Positions 36,200-45,692 of a stretch of 64,000 nt of DNA are shown here, one piece after another. Source of the stretch: Thalassotalea marina (GTDB taxonomy: Bacteria > Pseudomonadota > Gammaproteobacteria > Enterobacterales > Alteromonadaceae); the NCBI RefSeq assembly GCF_014656435.1, contig NZ_BNCK01000008.1:186001-250000 (forward strand), read 5' to 3'. How positions within the stretch are numbered: position 1 is the stretch's first letter; every line of letters begins with the position of its first letter. The notes beneath the pieces are model-generated. The model saw only the letters and a list, made by a program, of their open reading frames with translations, made no database searches and had not been told where the DNA came from. The position numbers were made by a program, and so were the translations under genes.

Positions 36200-37477
36200 T
36201 TACGCTACTTGTTTGGTATTTTTTTTGAAAAGCTCTCTAAAAACGGGGTAAATATCCTCCACGGATTTTATATGCTGCATAGCAAAATGTGGTGTGGTAT
36301 CAGCGACTTTTTGGTATTGTTGCCAAAGCGTTTGATGAGCGCGTTGCGTTATTTCTATGTAAGCGAAATAGCGGCATAGGGGTAATAAGTCTTGGGTCAT
36401 CAATTTATAACAATAGGGCGAGTCGTCAGCCCAATTATCACCATCAGATGCTTGAGCTCCATAAATATTCCATTCTCTGGGGTTATATCGCTCATCAATA
36501 ACTTTTATCATTAACTCCAAGGCGCTAGAAGCTATTGTTCCACCTGTCTCCTGAGAGTAGAAAAACTCTTGTTCATCAACTTCTTTTGCTTGCGTATGAT
36601 GACGGATATAAACCACATCGATGGTTTTGTATGTTCTCGTTAGAAAAAGATACAGTAAGATATAAAAGCGCTTTGCCATGTCTTTAGTTGCCTGGTCCAT
36701 TGAGCCAGAAACATCCATTAGACAAAACATTACAGCTTTTGAAGTTGGCACTGGTTGTTTTGCGTAATTACGAAACCGTAAATCAAAAGTATCAATGAAA
36801 GGAACCGCGGCTATTTTTGACTTTAAATCGACAATGTCTTGTTGCAACTTTTTCTCTTGCGCAACATGATCATGTGGGTCCTTTTCCAATGCTTCTAATT
36901 GTTGTTCAAGCGCTTTTAATTCTTTGCGTTTCGAAGAGGTCATCGCAATACGACGAGCTATTGAGCCTTGTAGCGATTTAACAATGTCGATGTTTGCTGG
37001 TACCCCCTGAGTACAATAACCTGAACGTACTGTTTTATAGTCAACCAATTTGTCCAACTGGTTTTTTTCTAAATTGGGCAATTCAAGGTCTTCAAACAAC
37101 AAATTAAGATATTCATCTTTAGAAATAGAGAAGACAAAGTCATCTTGACCTTCTCCAGAATCACTGGCTTCACCTTGGCCTGAGCCTTGTCCTCCTTGCT
37201 GAGGAGGACGTTTGATTTTATCGCCAGCAGAATATTGGTCATTACCAGGGTGAATTCGGTCTCTGACGCCGCCTTTGCCTTGGTGAAAAATGGGCTCCGA
37301 CATGTCTTTTTTTGGAATAGTAACATTTTCGCCACTTTCAACATCAGTCACACCGCGTTGATTAATCGCCTCTTCGACAGATTTTTTAATCTGTGATTTG
37401 TAACGCCTGATAAAGCGCTGCCTATTGACGGTGCTTTTGTTTTTACTATTGAGGCGTCTATCAATAAAATTTGCCAT
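36200..37477 (-). CDS. yeaH: DUF444 family protein (YeaH)
   Basis: The 425-residue protein matches the YeaH/YhbH family. It has [20 protein letters not shown] at the start, a low-complexity Gly/Gln/Ser stretch (about residues 92-110, [12 protein letters not shown]), a coiled-coil part ([15 protein letters not shown]), and a von Willebrand A-like domain with the metal-site motif MDVSGSMDQ. Its role is unknown; it goes with the kinase YeaG. It lies 24 bp after yeaG and 28 bp before ycgB, consistent with one operon. Confidence 0.93.
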   Translation of the reverse strand: MANFIDRRLNSKNKSTVNRQRFIRRYKSQIKKSVEEAINQRGVTDVESGENVTIPKKDMSEPIFHQGKGGVRDRIHPGNDQYSAGDKIKRPPQQGGQGSGQGEASDSGEGQDDFVFSISKDEYLNLLFEDLELPNLEKNQLDKLVDYKTVRSGYCTQGVPANIDIVKSLQGSIARRIAMTSSKRKELKALEQQLEALEKDPHDHVAQEKKLQQDIVDLKSKIAAVPFIDTFDLRFRNYAKQPVPTSKAVMFCLMDVSGSMDQATKDMAKRFYILLYLFLTRTYKTIDVVYIRHHTQAKEVDEQEFFYSQETGGTIASSALELMIKVIDERYNPREWNIYGAQASDGDNWADDSPYCYKLMTQDLLPLCRYFAYIEITQRAHQTLWQQYQKVADTTPHFAMQHIKSVEDIYPVFRELFKKNTKQVA

Positions 37478-37501
37478 GCAATTTACCTCAGTTGCTAATC
37501 C

Positions 37502-39436
37502 TTAAGACGACTTCCTAACACGCAAGTACCATTCAGAAAGCAAACGCACTTGTTTTTTGGTGTAGCCTTTGGTCATCATACGTTTGACAAAATCATCGTG
37601 TTTTTGTTGATCGTCAGTTGATGTTTTAGCATTAAATGAAATAACTGGTAGCAAGTCTTCGGTATTGGAGAACATCTTTTTCTCGATGACAGTGCGCAGT
37701 TTTTCATAACTGGTCCAATTCGGATTTTTACCTTTGTTATTGGCTCTTGCTCTTAAGACAAAATTAACAATTTCGTTTCTAAAGTCTTTTGGATTACTAA
37801 TACCAGCTGGCTTTTCTATTTTTTCTAGTTCGTTATTTAACGCTTCTCTATCAAATAATTGGCCGGTTTCTGTGTCTCGATATTCTTGATCTTGGATCCA
37901 AAAGTCAGCGTACGTGACATAACGATCAAATATATTCTGGCCATATTCTGAGTATGATTCTAAATAAGCTGTTTGTATTTCTTTACCAATGAAATCAATA
38001 TACTGTGGTGTTAAATACTCTTTAATAAAAGTAAGGTAACGTTCAGATGTTTCCTTGGGCAGTTGTTCTCTTTCTATTTGCTGTTCAAGAACATAGAACA
38101 AATGAACAGGGTTAGCAGCAACCTCCATATGGTCAAAGTTAAAAACTCGCGACAATATTTTGAATGCAAAGCGAGTAGACAGGCCCGACATGCCTTCGTC
38201 TACACCTGCGTAGTCTCGATACTCCTGGTAAGATTTAGCTTTAGGGTCAGTATCTTTTAAGCTTTCACCGTCATAAACGCGCATTTTCGAATAAATGCTG
38301 GAGTTTTCAGGCTCTTTTAATCGAGAAAGTACAGAAAACTGTGCCAATGTTTCCAATGTGTCTGGTGCACATTGTGCGTTTGCTAGCTCAGAATTTTTGA
38401 GTAATTTTTCATAGATTTTAACTTCTTCTGAAATTCTCATGCAGTACGGGACTTTAACGATATAAACTCGGTCTAAAAATGCCTCGTTATTTTTGTTGTT
38501 TCTAAAGGTTTGCCATTCTGATTCGTTTGAATGCGCTAATAAAATACCGTCAAAGGGTAGTGCAGATAACCCTTCAGTTGGATTGTAATTTCCTTCTTGA
38601 GTAGCTGTTAATAAAGGATGTAGCACTTTTATTGGTGCTTTAAACATTTCAACAAATTCCATCAAGCCTTGGTTTGCTCGACAAAGTGCCCCAGAGTAGC
38701 TGTAGGCGTCAGGATCGTTTTGTGCAAAATGCTCAAGTTGACGAATGTCAACCTTACCCACCAAGCTAGAAATATCTTGGTTGTTGTCATCGCCTGGCTC
38801 AGTTTTGGCGATAGCAATTTGGTCTAAAATTGACGGGTACACTTTAACTACTTCAAACTTTGAAATATCACCTTTAAATTCATGCAAACGTTTAGCAACC
38901 CAAGGTGACATGATGGTATTTAAATAGCGCTCTGGAATGTTGTATTCATCCATCAATATTTTACCGTCAGCGTTTTTGTCAAATAAGCAAAAAGGATGGT
39001 CATTTACTGGGCTACGTACCCCATTGGCACTTAACACGTAGATCGCTTCTTGCTGCATTAAGGCTTTTAGTTTTTCAGCTAGAGAAGATTTACCACCACC
39101 AACAGGCCCCAATAAATACAATATTTGTTTTTGTTCTTCCAAGCCTTGTGAGGCATGCTTGAGGTACGAAACAATCTGTTCGATTGCCTCCTCCATACCA
39201 AAAAATTCTTTAAAGGCAGGGTATCTAGAAATTACACGGTTGGAAAAAATGCGACTCAATCTGGGATCAGATGAGGTGTCTATCATTTCAGGCTCGCCAA
39301 TGGCCGATAATAACCTTTCAGCAGCACTAGCATAAGCCATTTTATTATCACGACAGATAGCAAGAAAATCTTGAATTGAACATGACTCTTCTTGTAGTTC
39401 ATCGTAGCGTGATTGATAGTGTTGAAAAATACTCAT
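37502..39436 (-). CDS. yeaG: PrkA family serine protein kinase (YeaG)
   Basis: The ATG at 39436, with GGAGAC upstream, gives 644 residues, the E. coli YeaG length; the frame from 39484 adds 16 residues without support. An AAA-type ATPase domain with Walker A LLGPVGGGKSSLAEKL and Walker B-like FDGILLAHSNESEW forms the first two-thirds, and the PrkA C-terminal domain follows. The E. coli protein is a Ser/Thr kinase active in nitrogen starvation and stationary phase. It leads the yeaG-yeaH-ycgB operon. Confidence 0.95.
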   Translation of the reverse strand: MSIFQHYQSRYDELQEESCSIQDFLAICRDNKMAYASAAERLLSAIGEPEMIDTSSDPRLSRIFSNRVISRYPAFKEFFGMEEAIEQIVSYLKHASQGLEEQKQILYLLGPVGGGKSSLAEKLKALMQQEAIYVLSANGVRSPVNDHPFCLFDKNADGKILMDEYNIPERYLNTIMSPWVAKRLHEFKGDISKFEVVKVYPSILDQIAIAKTEPGDDNNQDISSLVGKVDIRQLEHFAQNDPDAYSYSGALCRANQGLMEFVEMFKAPIKVLHPLLTATQEGNYNPTEGLSALPFDGILLAHSNESEWQTFRNNKNNEAFLDRVYIVKVPYCMRISEEVKIYEKLLKNSELANAQCAPDTLETLAQFSVLSRLKEPENSSIYSKMRVYDGESLKDTDPKAKSYQEYRDYAGVDEGMSGLSTRFAFKILSRVFNFDHMEVAANPVHLFYVLEQQIEREQLPKETSERYLTFIKEYLTPQYIDFIGKEIQTAYLESYSEYGQNIFDRYVTYADFWIQDQEYRDTETGQLFDREALNNELEKIEKPAGISNPKDFRNEIVNFVLRARANNKGKNPNWTSYEKLRTVIEKKMFSNTEDLLPVISFNAKTSTDDQQKHDDFVKRMMTKGYTKKQVRLLSEWYLRVRKSS

Positions 39437-39680
39437 AACCGTCTCCATAGAATAATTGCGCACATAAATGCACTTTAGCCACAAGGTCGCAAATCAGAGC
39501 TGACAAGTAATTCATCACTTGCGCCAACACATCTATTGTTTGCTAAGGCATTTACTTAACCATAAATTCAAAAAGTCCTAATGTAAGCTTAGTACGAAAT
39601 TTAGCTGTTGCTGCAAATTATTTAGACAAAAAATGTAACGAGGGTAATAAATTATAAAAAGGTGCTGGAAAGAGGGCATA

Positions 39681-39711
39681 AAAAAAGCCAGCACAAATAT
39701 TGGCTGGCTTT
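39681..39711 (-). terminator. Intrinsic terminator after sodB
   Basis: AAAGCCAGC at 39684-39692 pairs with GCTGGCTTT at 39703-39711, and the minus strand continues into a T run. Confidence 0.88.
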
Positions 39712-39731
39712 AAAAATTAATTTAGCAGAAA

Positions 39732-40313
39732 TTAAGCGAAGTTTGCTGAAGCAAATTCCCAGTTAATTAATGCCCAAAAAGCTTCCATGTAGCTAGGGCG
39801 TAAATTACGGTAATCGATATAGTAAGCATGTTCCCATAAATCAACTGTCATCAATGGAGTTACGCCATCTTCAGTTAATGGTGTTGCAGCATTTGATGTG
39901 TTAACAATGTCTAAGCTACCGTCAGCAGTTTTTACTAACCAAGTCCAGCTAGAACCGAAGTTGTTTACTGCCTTGTCGTTAAATGCTGCTTTAAACGCTT
40001 CAAATGAACCAAATTTTGCATTGATTGCGTCAGCTAATGCACCAGTAGGCTCACCACCACCGTTAGGGCTTAAGCTGTTCCAGTAGAAAGTGTGGTTCCA
40101 AATTTGAGCAGCGTTATTAAAAACACCACCTTCAGAAGTTTTAACAATTTCTTCTAAAGACTTACCTTCGAAATCAGTACCTTCGATTAAACCGTTTAAT
40201 TTAACTACGTATGTGTTGTGATGTTTACCATAATGAAACTCTAAAGTTTCTTGTGAGATATGAGGTGCAAGTGCATCCATTGCATATGGTAATGCAGGTA
40301 ATTCAATAGCCAT
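39732..40313 (-). CDS. sodB: Iron superoxide dismutase
   Basis: The 193-residue protein converts superoxide to peroxide and oxygen in the cytoplasm. It begins with the typical [20 protein letters not shown], and metal ligands are seen in [23 protein letters not shown] and [24 protein letters not shown] and the FGSSWTWLV segment favour the iron form over manganese. A GGAG-type site precedes the ATG. A terminator follows, so it is monocistronic. The neighbours grxD and the peroxiredoxin point to a redox-defence cluster. Fur or RyhB control would be usual but I see no clear site. Confidence 0.96.
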   Translation of the reverse strand: MAIELPALPYAMDALAPHISQETLEFHYGKHHNTYVVKLNGLIEGTDFEGKSLEEIVKTSEGGVFNNAAQIWNHTFYWNSLSPNGGGEPTGALADAINAKFGSFEAFKAAFNDKAVNNFGSSWTWLVKTADGSLDIVNTSNAATPLTEDGVTPLMTVDLWEHAYYIDYRNLRPSYMEAFWALINWEFASANFA

Positions 40314-40575
40314 TTATATTCTCCGGGAATTGATTAGAAAGAATTATTTTGCCCTAAACCAAATTTAGTGGTTTGTTTTTATAAAAATCCGAGTAAAATA
40401 CTCAAGTATTTTTAAGCTATGCATAGTGTACTCAAATTTATAGGTATTACTAGCCTATATTTCAAGGCTAAGCCCTTTTATTTAAAAAATTTTATTATTA
40501 GTTGTTTCCGCATTGAATAATGCTGAAACAAGCACCATATGCGTAGCATTGGCTATGATTAATCGAGGTTTAAAA

Positions 40576-40917
40576 ATGGAAACAGTAGAGCGTATAAAGC
40601 AGCAAATCGCAGAAAATAGCATTTTACTATACATGAAGGGCTCTCCTAAGTTACCAAGTTGTGGTTTTTCTGCTCAAGCATCTCAAGCATTGATGTCTTG
40701 TGGTGAAAAATTTGCTTATGTAGATATTTTACAAAATCCAGATATTCGCGCTGAACTACCAGCATATGCAGACTGGCCAACGTTTCCTCAATTGTGGGTT
40801 GAAGGTGAGCTAGTTGGCGGTTGTGACATTATTCTTGAGATGTTTCAACAAGGTGAGTTACAGCCATTGATCAAAGAAGCAGCAGAGCGTGCTGCAACTA
40901 ATGAAGATCAAGAATAA
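40576..40917 (+). CDS. grxD: Monothiol glutaredoxin (Grx4 family)
   Basis: The ATG at 40576, with GAGG upstream, gives 113 residues, as in E. coli GrxD (115). The active site is CGFS with C29 (PKLPSCGFSAQ), and the family patterns WPTFPQLWVEGELVGGCDII follow. Grx4 proteins bind a [2Fe-2S] cluster with glutathione and take part in cluster delivery and iron sensing. The frame from 40513 has no such site and is rejected. It is divergent from sodB. Confidence 0.96.
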   Translation: METVERIKQQIAENSILLYMKGSPKLPSCGFSAQASQALMSCGEKFAYVDILQNPDIRAELPAYADWPTFPQLWVEGELVGGCDIILEMFQQGELQPLIKEAAERAATNEDQE

Positions 40918-41006
40918 ATTTAATTTAAACCAAGAGTTGAAAATACACGTAGCGCCTCAATACTTATTGGGGTATTACAAACATACATATAACATTGGAG
41001 AATAAA

Positions 41007-41612
41007 ATGAGTGTATTAGTGGGCCGTCCGGCACCTGACTTTACAGCTGCAGCAGTTTTAGGTAGTGGTGAAATCGTTGATAACTTCACGTTATCAGAAG
41101 CAATTAAAGGCAAAAAAGCAGTTGTATTTTTCTATCCGTTAGACTTCACATTTGTTTGTCCATCAGAGCTTATCGCATTTGATCACCGCTTTGAAGAATT
41201 CAAAAGCCGCGGTGTAGAAGTAATCGGTGTTTCTATCGATTCTCAATTTTCTCACAACGCATGGCGTAACACGCCAGTAAACGAAGGTGGTATTGGTCCA
41301 GTTCAATACACATTAGTTGCTGACGTTAAACACGAAATCTGTCAAGCATACGACGTTGAGCATCCAGAAGCTGGTGTTGCTTTCCGTGGTTCTTTCTTAA
41401 TTGATGAAGAAGGTAATGTTCGTCATCAAGTAGTTAACGACCTTCCATTAGGCCGTAACGTTGATGAAATGTTACGTATGGTTGATGCTTTACAATTCCA
41501 CCAAGAGCACGGTGAAGTATGTCCTGCTGGTTGGAACAAAGGTGACAAAGGCATGACTGCATCTCCAGACGGCGTTGCTTCATACCTAACAGACAATGCT
41601 GACAAACTATAA
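41007..41612 (+). CDS. Typical 2-Cys peroxiredoxin (AhpC/TSA family)
   Basis: The ATG at 41007 with GGAG six bases upstream gives 201 residues starting MSVLVGRPAPDF. The peroxidatic cysteine is C51 in DFTFVCPSE and the resolving one C172 in EVCPAGW, so it reduces peroxides through an intersubunit disulphide. The sequence is closer to the Prx1/AhpC class than to Tpx or BCP. It lies 89 bp after grxD and may share its transcript. A strong terminator follows. The reductant (AhpF, thioredoxin) is not in the window. Confidence 0.95.
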   Translation: MSVLVGRPAPDFTAAAVLGSGEIVDNFTLSEAIKGKKAVVFFYPLDFTFVCPSELIAFDHRFEEFKSRGVEVIGVSIDSQFSHNAWRNTPVNEGGIGPVQYTLVADVKHEICQAYDVEHPEAGVAFRGSFLIDEEGNVRHQVVNDLPLGRNVDEMLRMVDALQFHQEHGEVCPAGWNKGDKGMTASPDGVASYLTDNADKL

Positions 41613-41632
41613 GTTGTAGTGAATTAGTATAG

Positions 41633-41658
41633 AAAAGGCCGCAACAGCGGCCTTTTTT
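41633..41658 (+). terminator. Intrinsic terminator after the peroxiredoxin gene
   Basis: AAAAGGCCGC pairs with GCGGCCTTTT around AACA, followed by further T. Confidence 0.92.
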
Positions 41659-41777
41659 CTGCTCTAAATAAATGTCGTTACATGTACCAATAAAAATTAT
41701 GTGCGATAAATCAAATTATTGCATTTTTGCACTTTGTACTAAGCTTAGCTTAACAAGGCATTGATTTAGGTAGAAAG

Positions 41778-42152
41778 ATGGAGTTACCGCGTGTTGTATA
41801 TGAAAACCTTCCTTATGGCTATTTTTTAGCCAGTGGCGCTTTGTTTTCCTTAGGGGATAGTTGGCCACTATTGTTTTCAGGGGCGGTTTTTTATTTGGCT
41901 GCTTGTATCGTACTGGTGCAACGCTCAGCTCATCGCAGGCGCGATAAGTATAAACATAAACAAAAGCGTGTTTGGCTACCAGAGCTTATTTACGAATTTT
42001 TACCTTACGCATTTAGCGCCGTTGGTATTTTATTATTAATGATTTCTAACAGTAACATAGTGCAATTTATTGCGTTTAGCCTGATGATTTGGGCAATTCG
42101 TAATCTTATCTGTCGGCACAATAACCGTACACGCAAACAGGGCTTGTTTTAA
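41778..42152 (+). CDS. Small inner-membrane protein, function unknown
   Basis: The 124-residue protein has two halves that resemble each other: [19 protein letters not shown] and [19 protein letters not shown], each followed by a second hydrophobic stretch, so four membrane segments in all with a basic loop ([13 protein letters not shown]) between. This suggests an internal duplication. The ends are basic, favouring a cytoplasmic C-terminus. I do not recognise a family. Its last four bases overlap the convergent rnt stop. Confidence 0.65.
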   Translation: MELPRVVYENLPYGYFLASGALFSLGDSWPLLFSGAVFYLAACIVLVQRSAHRRRDKYKHKQKRVWLPELIYEFLPYAFSAVGILLLMISNSNIVQFIAFSLMIWAIRNLICRHNNRTRKQGLF

Positions 42153-42829
42153 TCCTCAGTGGGTATTGGTTCAACAGGCCAACCACCCAAGGTCTGCCAC
42201 TTATTTAAAATAAAACAAAATAATTCTGCTGTTTTTTCAGTGTCATATAGCGCTGAGTGCGCCTCTTTATTATTAAAATCTAACCCCGCAGCTTCACAAG
42301 CTTTGGCTAACACGGTTTGACCTAGCGCTAGGCCTGAAAGCGTCGTGGTATCAAAGCTTACAAAGGGATGAAATGGGGAACGTTTAATGTTACATCTTTC
42401 AATCGCAGCATTTAAAAAACCTAAATCAAAAGCGGCATTGTGAGCAACAATAATGGCACGTTTGCAGCCTACTGCTTTCATCTTCTTTCGAACAGTTTTA
42501 AATATTTCTTTTAATGCATGGCTTTCATCAACCGCGCCTCTAAGAGGGTTCGTTGGATCGATGCCAGTAAACTCTAAAGCCGCAGGCTCTAAATTTGCTC
42601 CTTCAAAAGGCTCAACATTAAAGTGCTGGGTTTGATCGAGAGAAAACAGTCCTGTTGTTTCATCAAAGTTTAGCGTGCTTGCCGCTATTTCAAGTAAAGC
42701 ATCAGTTTGAGCGTTAAATCCAGCGGTTTCTACGTCAATCACTACGGGAAAATAACCGCGAAAGCGATCTGTATAGTTATATTTATTTGAGTTTTCAGTA
42801 GATGGTTGTGTTGCGCTTTCGCCACTCAT
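42149..42829 (-). CDS. rnt: Ribonuclease T
   Basis: RNase T trims the 3' ends of tRNA and other stable RNAs. The 226-residue protein is a DEDDh exonuclease: [20 protein letters not shown] carries the first D and [18 protein letters not shown] the second D, and [15 protein letters not shown] the last H and D. The RNase T stretch [20 protein letters not shown] is present. It is divergent from motY, an arrangement also seen in Vibrio. Confidence 0.96.
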   Translation of the reverse strand: MSGESATQPSTENSNKYNYTDRFRGYFPVVIDVETAGFNAQTDALLEIAASTLNFDETTGLFSLDQTQHFNVEPFEGANLEPAALEFTGIDPTNPLRGAVDESHALKEIFKTVRKKMKAVGCKRAIIVAHNAAFDLGFLNAAIERCNIKRSPFHPFVSFDTTTLSGLALGQTVLAKACEAAGLDFNNKEAHSALYDTEKTAELFCFILNKWQTLGGWPVEPIPTED

Positions 42830-43032
42830 ATTTAAACTTTATTTTTGCTTTTTGAAGATGCGCGCATTATGTCAGAAATTAATGTTGAAAACTAACGGAA
42901 CACAGTAATAATTAATAATGAACCAAATTATTGCTAGCTAAATGTACAATTGTCAGCGAAAATAAAATTAATGTTAAAGGAAGCAGCAGTATTGCCGATA
43001 GATAAAATAAGCTTAATTACTGATTGATCGAT

Positions 43033-43899
43033 ATGAAAAAACTACTTCTTGCAATTTCTCTCTCTGTATTTGTGTCGCAAGCAAGCGCGGGTATACGTCA
43101 GTACCAAGCAGATCTATCTAATTCAAGTTGGCAGTTAAAAGACGACTCTCGATTACAATGTACCTTATCTCACAATATTCCTAATTATGGTGAGGCAAAG
43201 TTTTTTGCTAAAGCCAATCGTAATACCAACATGATGTTTGAGCTTGATATGCTCAATTTGCCCGACAATTATTCATTGGCAGAAGTAAGGTCAATAGCAC
43301 CTTCATGGCGACCTGGCATAGGCGGACGAACTTTAGCAAACATGAAGTTGCACAAGCAATTTTCTCCAGATTTACCTAAAAAAGTCGCTTGGACCATGTT
43401 AACAGAACTTGAGAAAGGCATGAGTCCTACCTTTTATTATGATGATTGGTACAACGATGCCGATAAAATTTCGGTTGGCTTATCATCTTCTAAGTTTCAT
43501 AAAGCTTATCAAAAGTTTGTTGGTTGCGTTGGCCGATTACTAAATTACAGTTTTGATGACATTGCTTATACGGTGTTAAATTTTGAGTTTGGCTCAGATA
43601 AATTCACAAAAGCGTCTAAACGAAAAATTAATATGATTAGGGACTACCTATCTTTAGATCAAGATTTAGAATTAGTACTAATTGACGGTTTTTCCGATAG
43701 CTGGGGTGCAAGAAATACAAACTTAAAAACCTCTCAGAAAAGAGCTGAAAAAATTCGTCAGTACTTTATTGAGAATGGTATCGACCCTACTAGAATAGAA
43801 GCCAAAGGCTACGGTGAAAATCGCCACATTGCATCAAATGATACCGTATTAGGGCGAGCTAAAAATAGGCGAGTAGTTATCCGAATGGAAAAGCCTTAA
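43033..43899 (+). CDS. motY: Sodium-type flagellar motor protein MotY
   Basis: MotY forms the T ring of sodium-driven polar flagellar motors and holds the PomA/PomB stator. The ATG at 43033 gives 288 residues with a signal peptide (LLLAISLSVFVSQASA). The N-terminal MotY domain includes SIAPSWRPGIGG, ELEKGMSPTFYYDDW and LLNYSFDDIAYTVLNFEFG. The C-terminal domain is OmpA-like and peptidoglycan-binding (LIDGFSDSWGARNTNLKTSQ, AKNRRVVI). The match to Vibrio MotY and the rnt neighbour support the call. Confidence 0.95.
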   Translation: MKKLLLAISLSVFVSQASAGIRQYQADLSNSSWQLKDDSRLQCTLSHNIPNYGEAKFFAKANRNTNMMFELDMLNLPDNYSLAEVRSIAPSWRPGIGGRTLANMKLHKQFSPDLPKKVAWTMLTELEKGMSPTFYYDDWYNDADKISVGLSSSKFHKAYQKFVGCVGRLLNYSFDDIAYTVLNFEFGSDKFTKASKRKINMIRDYLSLDQDLELVLIDGFSDSWGARNTNLKTSQKRAEKIRQYFIENGIDPTRIEAKGYGENRHIASNDTVLGRAKNRRVVIRMEKP

Positions 43900-43931
43900 A
43901 TACTGTGGTTAACCTAGAATAAACTTTGATA

Positions 43932-43958
43932 AAACGCCCTTAATTAGGGCGTTTTTTT
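43932..43958 (+). terminator. Intrinsic terminator after motY
   Basis: AAACGCCCT pairs with AGGGCGTTT around TAATT, followed by T. Confidence 0.92.
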
Positions 43959-44022
43959 CTTAACCTCTTGTTTGTATATAAATAGTAGTACCTAGAAACG
44001 CATTTTTTATGCGAAGTTGAGG

Positions 44023-44802
44023 TTACTTACTTGGCTCTGCATTTGGCAAATACTGCTGCCACCGCTCAAATATTTTTTGATAACTTCCATCACGTTTTAA
44101 GTCGATTAATGCTTGTTCAAGTTTTGACAATACATTTTTGTCGGTATCTTTGTTACAGGCTAAATAAAAATTTAACGGCAAATCTGGCATTTCAAATAAT
44201 CGCGATATTTTCGACATATCTATATTGGCTAACCTCGCGCGGTAATGAATTGTAATGTCGTCGGCTACAATTAAGTCAATATCATCACGGCTGGTTAACA
44301 ACTTAAGTAAAGAACTCGTATTTTCTACAACATACAGATTTTCACCATCTTTAAAGCCACTTTTAAGCAGTGCTTGATGTGTAATATCGTCTTTTATTAC
44401 TGCTGCGGTATATTGTTGCGCTTCTTCGATACTTTTTAACTGATAAGGTGGGTGTCCTTTGGCGCCAAAAATCACCATATTCGTATTGGTAATATTGCCA
44501 ACCCAATGAAAAAGAGGCTCTCTAAACGCCAATCGAGCAATAGAGTAAATACAAACCCCTTTACGCTGCAGTGTTAAGTTGTATGAGCGAGTCCAAGAAT
44601 TGATAGATAAACTATACGGAATATCGGCCCGCTTAAATACTTCTTTGACAACTTCAGTACTGAACCCTTCAATTTTCCCTTGAGTATATACCTGATAGGG
44701 CGGAAGGGATTCTGTCACGATATGAATCGGCCTTTGTACTGTTGTTGGAACTTGTTGGTTAGCCAATAACATACTGCTTAATAAAAATAGGCTATAACTC
44801 AT
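44023..44802 (-). CDS. Periplasmic solute-binding protein family 3, second of a tandem pair
   Basis: The ATG at 44802 overlaps the stop of the upstream paralogue as ATGA, so the two are translationally coupled; the frame from 44841 is not needed. The 259-residue protein starts with a signal-like segment (SYSLFLLSSMLLANQ) and has the SBP_bac_3 pattern: IVTESLPPYQVYTQGKIEGF, SWTRSYNLTLQRKGVCIYSI, VIKDDITHQALLKSGF, and DLIVADDITIHYRARL. It resembles the upstream protein over its whole length. No permease or ATPase gene is next to the pair, so it may feed a distant transporter or act as a sensor. The ligand is unknown; family members often bind amino acids. Confidence 0.85.
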   Translation of the reverse strand: MSYSLFLLSSMLLANQQVPTTVQRPIHIVTESLPPYQVYTQGKIEGFSTEVVKEVFKRADIPYSLSINSWTRSYNLTLQRKGVCIYSIARLAFREPLFHWVGNITNTNMVIFGAKGHPPYQLKSIEEAQQYTAAVIKDDITHQALLKSGFKDGENLYVVENTSSLLKLLTSRDDIDLIVADDITIHYRARLANIDMSKISRLFEMPDLPLNFYLACNKDTDKNVLSKLEQALIDLKRDGSYQKIFERWQQYLPNAEPSK

Positions 44803-45599
44803 TGAATAATGTCCTTGCCATCGGGGACTAGTTGTTTCCACTCATGTGATATTTTTTGATATTGACCTGACTTTCTAATCGCAGCAAAGCCACTTTTTAT
44901 CGCTTGTATGGTTTCTTTGCTTGTTTCTAAGTTACACGCCAAATAAAAATCAAGTGGTGATTGGTTTACCTTTAAATATACGGCGAATTGTGATGGTGCA
45001 ATATCGTTGTACAGTGCTCTGTAGGTAACCGTTAAATTGTCTGCAAGGATCAAGTCAATGTTTGTTCTCAATACTAACAGTTTTAATAGAGATTGCGTAT
45101 TGTTCACGACGTATAAATTTTTAAACTCTTTGAAGCCTTTAGCTAACAATAATTGATGTGTCACGTCATCTTTTAGCACCGCGACTTTATAACGCTTGGC
45201 GTCTTCGACACTTTTAATATCGATATCAGTTCGACTTTTTAAACCAATAAAATGGCTGTTGGTTTGAGTTAACACATCAACCCAATGAAACAGCTGTTCA
45301 CGCTGAGGCGTGCGTGCAATGGAATAAATGCAAGTATTGGGACGTTCTTGCGCCAGATTGTAGGCACGACTCCATGGATATACGATATAACTGGCATTTA
45401 TGTCAGTTTCTGATACTGCTGCCTTTAATAGTTCAGTTGCAAAGCCTGATACTTGTCCTTGTTGAGCTATTTGAAAAGGAGGAAGGTGTTCAGTGACAAA
45501 AATGACATTATTTGATAAAGATGCTTTCGCGTGACAAGCACCAGAATAGATTAAACACAAATAAACAAAGAGGGGATAAAAATTATTCTTTTTGATCAA
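44799..45599 (-). CDS. Periplasmic solute-binding protein family 3, first of a tandem pair
   Basis: The 266-residue protein has a signal peptide (FYPLFVYLCLIYSGACHA) and the same pattern as its neighbour: FVTEHLPPFQIAQQGQVSGF, YPWSRAYNLAQERPNTCIYS, VLKDDVTHQLLLAKGF, and DLILADNLTVTYRALY. The start is TTG at 45599 with AAGGA upstream. The shared CIYSIAR and FYLACN stretches are unusual for plain amino-acid binding proteins and mark the pair as a subfamily. It overlaps the next gene by four bases. No transporter genes are near. Confidence 0.85.
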   Translation of the reverse strand: MIKKNNFYPLFVYLCLIYSGACHAKASLSNNVIFVTEHLPPFQIAQQGQVSGFATELLKAAVSETDINASYIVYPWSRAYNLAQERPNTCIYSIARTPQREQLFHWVDVLTQTNSHFIGLKSRTDIDIKSVEDAKRYKVAVLKDDVTHQLLLAKGFKEFKNLYVVNNTQSLLKLLVLRTNIDLILADNLTVTYRALYNDIAPSQFAVYLKVNQSPLDFYLACNLETSKETIQAIKSGFAAIRKSGQYQKISHEWKQLVPDGKDIIQ

Positions 45600-45692
45600 G
45601 ATCCTTTTCCTTAAACATCTTTGTTTCTTTGCTCAATAAGTGAGGAACATCTCTTTGTGAGTTAATAACAGTGTTTAAACTAAAGGTTATAT

